Assembly (NCBI RefSeq): GCF_009363255.1
Contig: NZ_CP045318.1
Location: 472,001-536,000 of the forward strand
Length of the DNA: 64,000 nt
DNA from: Roseivivax sp. THAF197b
GTDB lineage: Bacteria > Pseudomonadota > Alphaproteobacteria > Rhodobacterales > Rhodobacteraceae
Direction: 5' to 3'
Below are positions 61,806 through 64,000 of the stretch, piece by piece. The position numbers were made by a program, and so were the translations under genes. The notes beneath the pieces are model-generated. The model did not search any database. It was not told the origin of the DNA and saw only the letters and a list, made by a program, of their open reading frames with translations. Numbering within the stretch: position 1 is the first letter of the stretch; each line of letters starts with the position of its first letter.

Positions 61806-62636
61806 ATGACCCAAGACACCGATATCCGCATCCTGCCCAAGGACGAGAACGACCGCCGCTTCGCCACCACGCTGGCGCGCGGGCTGGCGGTGCTGCGCGC
61901 CTTCCGGCCCTCGGACGATGGTCTGGGCAATGCGGAGATATCGGAGCGGACGGGCCTGCCGAAATCCACCGTGTCGCGGTTGACCTTCACGCTGCAATCG
62001 CTGGGCTACCTCAACCATGCGCGCCGCCATGACCGCTACCGCCCGGGCCCCGCGCTGCTGGCGCTGGGCAATATCGCGGCCTCGTCCATTTCCTTCGTGG
62101 AACTGGCCAGCCCGATCATGCAGCGGCTCGCCGACGAGACCGGCACGCTGTCGCTTCTTCTGGTGCGCGACGACACCAAGCTTCTGATCCTGCGGACCTG
62201 GCGGCCCACGGGCGTTTCCTCGCTCTGGCTGGAGACCGGGCACCGGTTGCCCTTCAACGGCACCTCCTCGGGGCACGCGCTCCTGGCGGCGATGACCGAA
62301 GAGGTCTTCGAGAAGACCGTCGCCAACGTCGCGGGCGCACAAGGTCTGACACCGGAACGCGCGGCCGAGGTGCGCCGCGAGGCCTGGGGCCAGCTCATCG
62401 GGCAGGGCTTCTCGATCACTGATCCCGACGAATACTACACCCCCAGCATCCACGCCGTCGCGCGCCCCTTCCATTCGCGCGACCTGTCCGAACCGGTGGT
62501 CTTCACCTGCGGCGCTCTGCCCGCCGATCTGAGTGTCGAGCGCATGCGGACCGAGGTCGGCCCCCGGCTCAACGCCGCCGTGCAGGAGCTTGAGCGGATC
62601 ATGGGGCAGGGTTCCGCCATGACGATGCGTGGCTGA
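61806..62636 (+). CDS. IclR-family transcriptional regulator
   Basis: A 276-residue IclR protein: winged helix near residues 25-75 (AEISERTGLPKSTVSRLTFT, starting with NAEI) and an effector domain with TGTLSLLLVRDDTKLL, LPFNGTSSGHALLAA and SIHAVARPFHSRDLSEPVV. It starts 11 bases after dctM and precedes the multifunctional fatty-acid enzyme gene, so it probably controls the transporter and catabolic genes around it. Confidence 0.93.
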   Translation: MTQDTDIRILPKDENDRRFATTLARGLAVLRAFRPSDDGLGNAEISERTGLPKSTVSRLTFTLQSLGYLNHARRHDRYRPGPALLALGNIAASSISFVELASPIMQRLADETGTLSLLLVRDDTKLLILRTWRPTGVSSLWLETGHRLPFNGTSSGHALLAAMTEEVFEKTVANVAGAQGLTPERAAEVRREAWGQLIGQGFSITDPDEYYTPSIHAVARPFHSRDLSEPVVFTCGALPADLSVERMRTEVGPRLNAAVQELERIMGQGSAMTMRG

Positions 62637-62672
62637 CGAAATGAATTCACCAATCACTGAGAGAGGTGCGGC

Positions 62673-64000
62673 ATGACCGACATGGTAACCTACGAACTGG
62701 ACGGCGACATCGCCGTCATCACCGTCGCCAACCCGCCGGTCAACGCGCTGGGCCATGCGGTCCGCAAGGGCCTTTGGGACGCCATCGACCGCTTCAACGG
62801 GGAGGATGCGGCCAAGGCCGCGGTGATCCTCGGCGCGGGCAAGATCTTCCTCGGCGGTGCGGATATCTCCGAGTTCGGCAAGCCGCCGAAGGATCCGTGG
62901 CTGCCCGAGGTCTGCAACCATATCGAGGCAGCAACGAAACCCGTGATCTGCGCCATCCAGGGCGCGGCTCTGGGCGGCGGGCTCGAAGTGGCTTTGGGCT
63001 GTCATTACCGCGTCGCCCTCAAGGGCGCGAAGCTGGGCCTGCCGGAGGTTAATCTCGGCATCATCCCCGGTGCGGGCGGCACCCAGCGCACGCCGCGCGT
63101 GATCGGCGTGAAGGCCGCGCTCGAGATCATCCCGGCGGGCGGCACCGTCTCTGCCGAGCGCGCGGTCGAGATGGGTCTTGCCGACCGTCTGGCGGAGGGC
63201 GATCCCCGCACGGCGGGTCTCGATTACGCGAAGGAGCTTGTCGCCGCGGGCGCGGCTCCGCGCCCTGTGGGCCAGATGCCGTGCCCGGATCATGACGAAG
63301 CGGCGCTCGCGGAGGCCCGCGCGCTCTGGTCGAAGAAGAACCGCGGCGAGGTGGCGCGCCTTGCCTCCATCGATGCGGTCGAGGCATCGACCCGCCTCGA
63401 GTTCATGCCCGGCCTCGAGGAAGAGCGCCGCATCTTCTCCGAAATGATGGACACGCCGCAGCGGGCAGGGCTGATCCACGCCTTCTTCAACGAGCGCAAG
63501 ACCGCGAAGATCCCCGAGATTGCGGGTGTCGATTCGCGCCCCGTCGCCAGGATCGGCGTGATCGGCGGCGGCACGATGGGCGCGGGCATCGCCACGGCGG
63601 CCCTGACCCGGGGCCTCGACGTGACGCTGATCGAACGTGATGACGCCGCGGCAGACAAGGCCCGCGCGACCATCGCCAAGAACCTCGACGGGGCCGTAAA
63701 GCGCGGCAAGCTGAGTGCGGCGCAGAAGGAGGCGATCCTGTCCGACACGTTCCGCACCGCGCTGGAGTATGACGCGCTGTCGGAGACCGACCTCGCCATC
63801 GAGGCCGTGTTCGAGGACATGGACGTCAAGAAAACCGTCTTCGCCGAGTTGGACCGCGTGATGAAACCCGGTGCGATCCTCGCCACGAACACCTCCTATC
63901 TCGACGTGAACGAGATCGCGGCCAGCACGTCGCGCCCCGCGGACGTGATCGGCCTGCACTTCTTCTCGCCCGCGCATGTGATGAAGCTTCTGGAGGTCGT
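62673..64000 (+). CDS. Enoyl-CoA hydratase/3-hydroxyacyl-CoA dehydrogenase (FadB type), 3' partial
   Basis: The first 442 codons of a multifunctional beta-oxidation enzyme; the window ends before the stop. Residues 1-190 are an enoyl-CoA hydratase/isomerase (GGADISEFG, QGAALGGGLEVALGCHYR, LPEVNLGIIPGAGGTQR). After a linker the NAD-binding dehydrogenase begins with IGVIGGGTMGAGIA near residue 292, followed by FFSPAHVMKLLEV at the edge. GAGAGG at 62660-62665 precedes the ATG. It follows the IclR gene by 36 bases. A full family member is about 700 residues. Confidence 0.93.
   Translation, partial: MTDMVTYELDGDIAVITVANPPVNALGHAVRKGLWDAIDRFNGEDAAKAAVILGAGKIFLGGADISEFGKPPKDPWLPEVCNHIEAATKPVICAIQGAALGGGLEVALGCHYRVALKGAKLGLPEVNLGIIPGAGGTQRTPRVIGVKAALEIIPAGGTVSAERAVEMGLADRLAEGDPRTAGLDYAKELVAAGAAPRPVGQMPCPDHDEAALAEARALWSKKNRGEVARLASIDAVEASTRLEFMPGLEEERRIFSEMMDTPQRAGLIHAFFNERKTAKIPEIAGVDSRPVARIGVIGGGTMGAGIATAALTRGLDVTLIERDDAAADKARATIAKNLDGAVKRGKLSAAQKEAILSDTFRTALEYDALSETDLAIEAVFEDMDVKKTVFAELDRVMKPGAILATNTSYLDVNEIAASTSRPADVIGLHFFSPAHVMKLLEV

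Noticed and set aside
61560..63977. An 805-codon open frame on the minus strand
   Set aside because: It is antisense to dctM, the IclR gene and the FadB-type gene, all of which have clear family motifs. It has no recognisable domain and arises from the high GC content.

Overview
The window is GC-rich, densely coding DNA from an alphaproteobacterium, most likely the Rhodobacterales (Rhodobacter/Roseobacter lineage). The evidence is the gene order phoH-ybeY-corC-lnt-metK, a SAM/SAH-type riboswitch directly upstream of metK (a class known mainly from Rhodobacterales), a GbsR-linked short-Q-loop cytochrome bd operon, and an H-NOX gene overlapping a GGDEF gene. No phage, transposase, integrase or CRISPR array is visible. 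One tRNA (Gln, anticodon TTG) lies at 17376-17450.

Layout. 1-9.7 kb is housekeeping: a ferredoxin-reductase-like flavoprotein, miaB, an OmpA-like protein and a lipoprotein sharing a 34-residue cassette, then phoH-ybeY-corC-lnt and riboswitch-controlled metK. 9.7-17.3 kb holds a NUDIX/DUF983 pair, an ECF sigma module (EF-hand protein, sigma factor, small membrane protein, Spy/CpxP-like protein), a PleD-like diguanylate cyclase with a degenerate receiver, DUF3572 plus a HAD phosphatase, and an H-NOX/diguanylate cyclase operon whose H-NOX lacks the usual heme histidine. 17.7-20.9 kb is the zinc locus znuB-znuC-zur // znuA.

21.0-29.7 kb is a seven-gene operon and a divergent LacI regulator: binding-protein-dependent sugar ABC transporter, GH63-type mannosyl/glucosylglycerate hydrolase, mannose/lyxose isomerase and glycerate 2-kinase. 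Read together they form a complete predicted route for taking up a glycosylglycerate compatible solute and feeding both halves into central metabolism. 29.8-31.2 kb is a TetR/AhpD-like pair with three palindromic operators. 31.2-35.3 kb is a ZrgABCDE-like zinc uptake operon under a second Fur-family regulator. 35.5-40.4 kb contains miscellaneous genes (a DoxX-like membrane protein, DUF427, a hydrolase fused to membrane helices, an M20 amidohydrolase).

40.4-44.9 kb is a tightly overlapping six-gene operon combining a LolD/FtsX-type ABC pair, a lipoprotein, a DUF4198 protein, a small periplasmic protein and a ZnuA-like protein with an altered metal site. It looks like an undescribed metal transport system. 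45-49.5 kb has an MFS transporter and the cydAB operon with its GbsR-type regulator. 49.7-54.7 kb is an unusual trio: a SARP-like regulator, a vanadium-haloperoxidase/PAP2-like enzyme with ten N-terminal Gly-Ile-His repeats, and a subtilase without a visible signal peptide. 55-64 kb returns to metabolism: thiolase, gph, rpe, aroQ, a DctPQM TRAP transporter, an IclR regulator and the start of a FadB-type multifunctional enzyme cut off by the window edge.

Three separate predicted zinc or metal uptake systems within about 27 kb, each with His-rich periplasmic proteins, suggest a coordinated metal-acquisition region. All functions are read from sequence by eye; no database search was possible.
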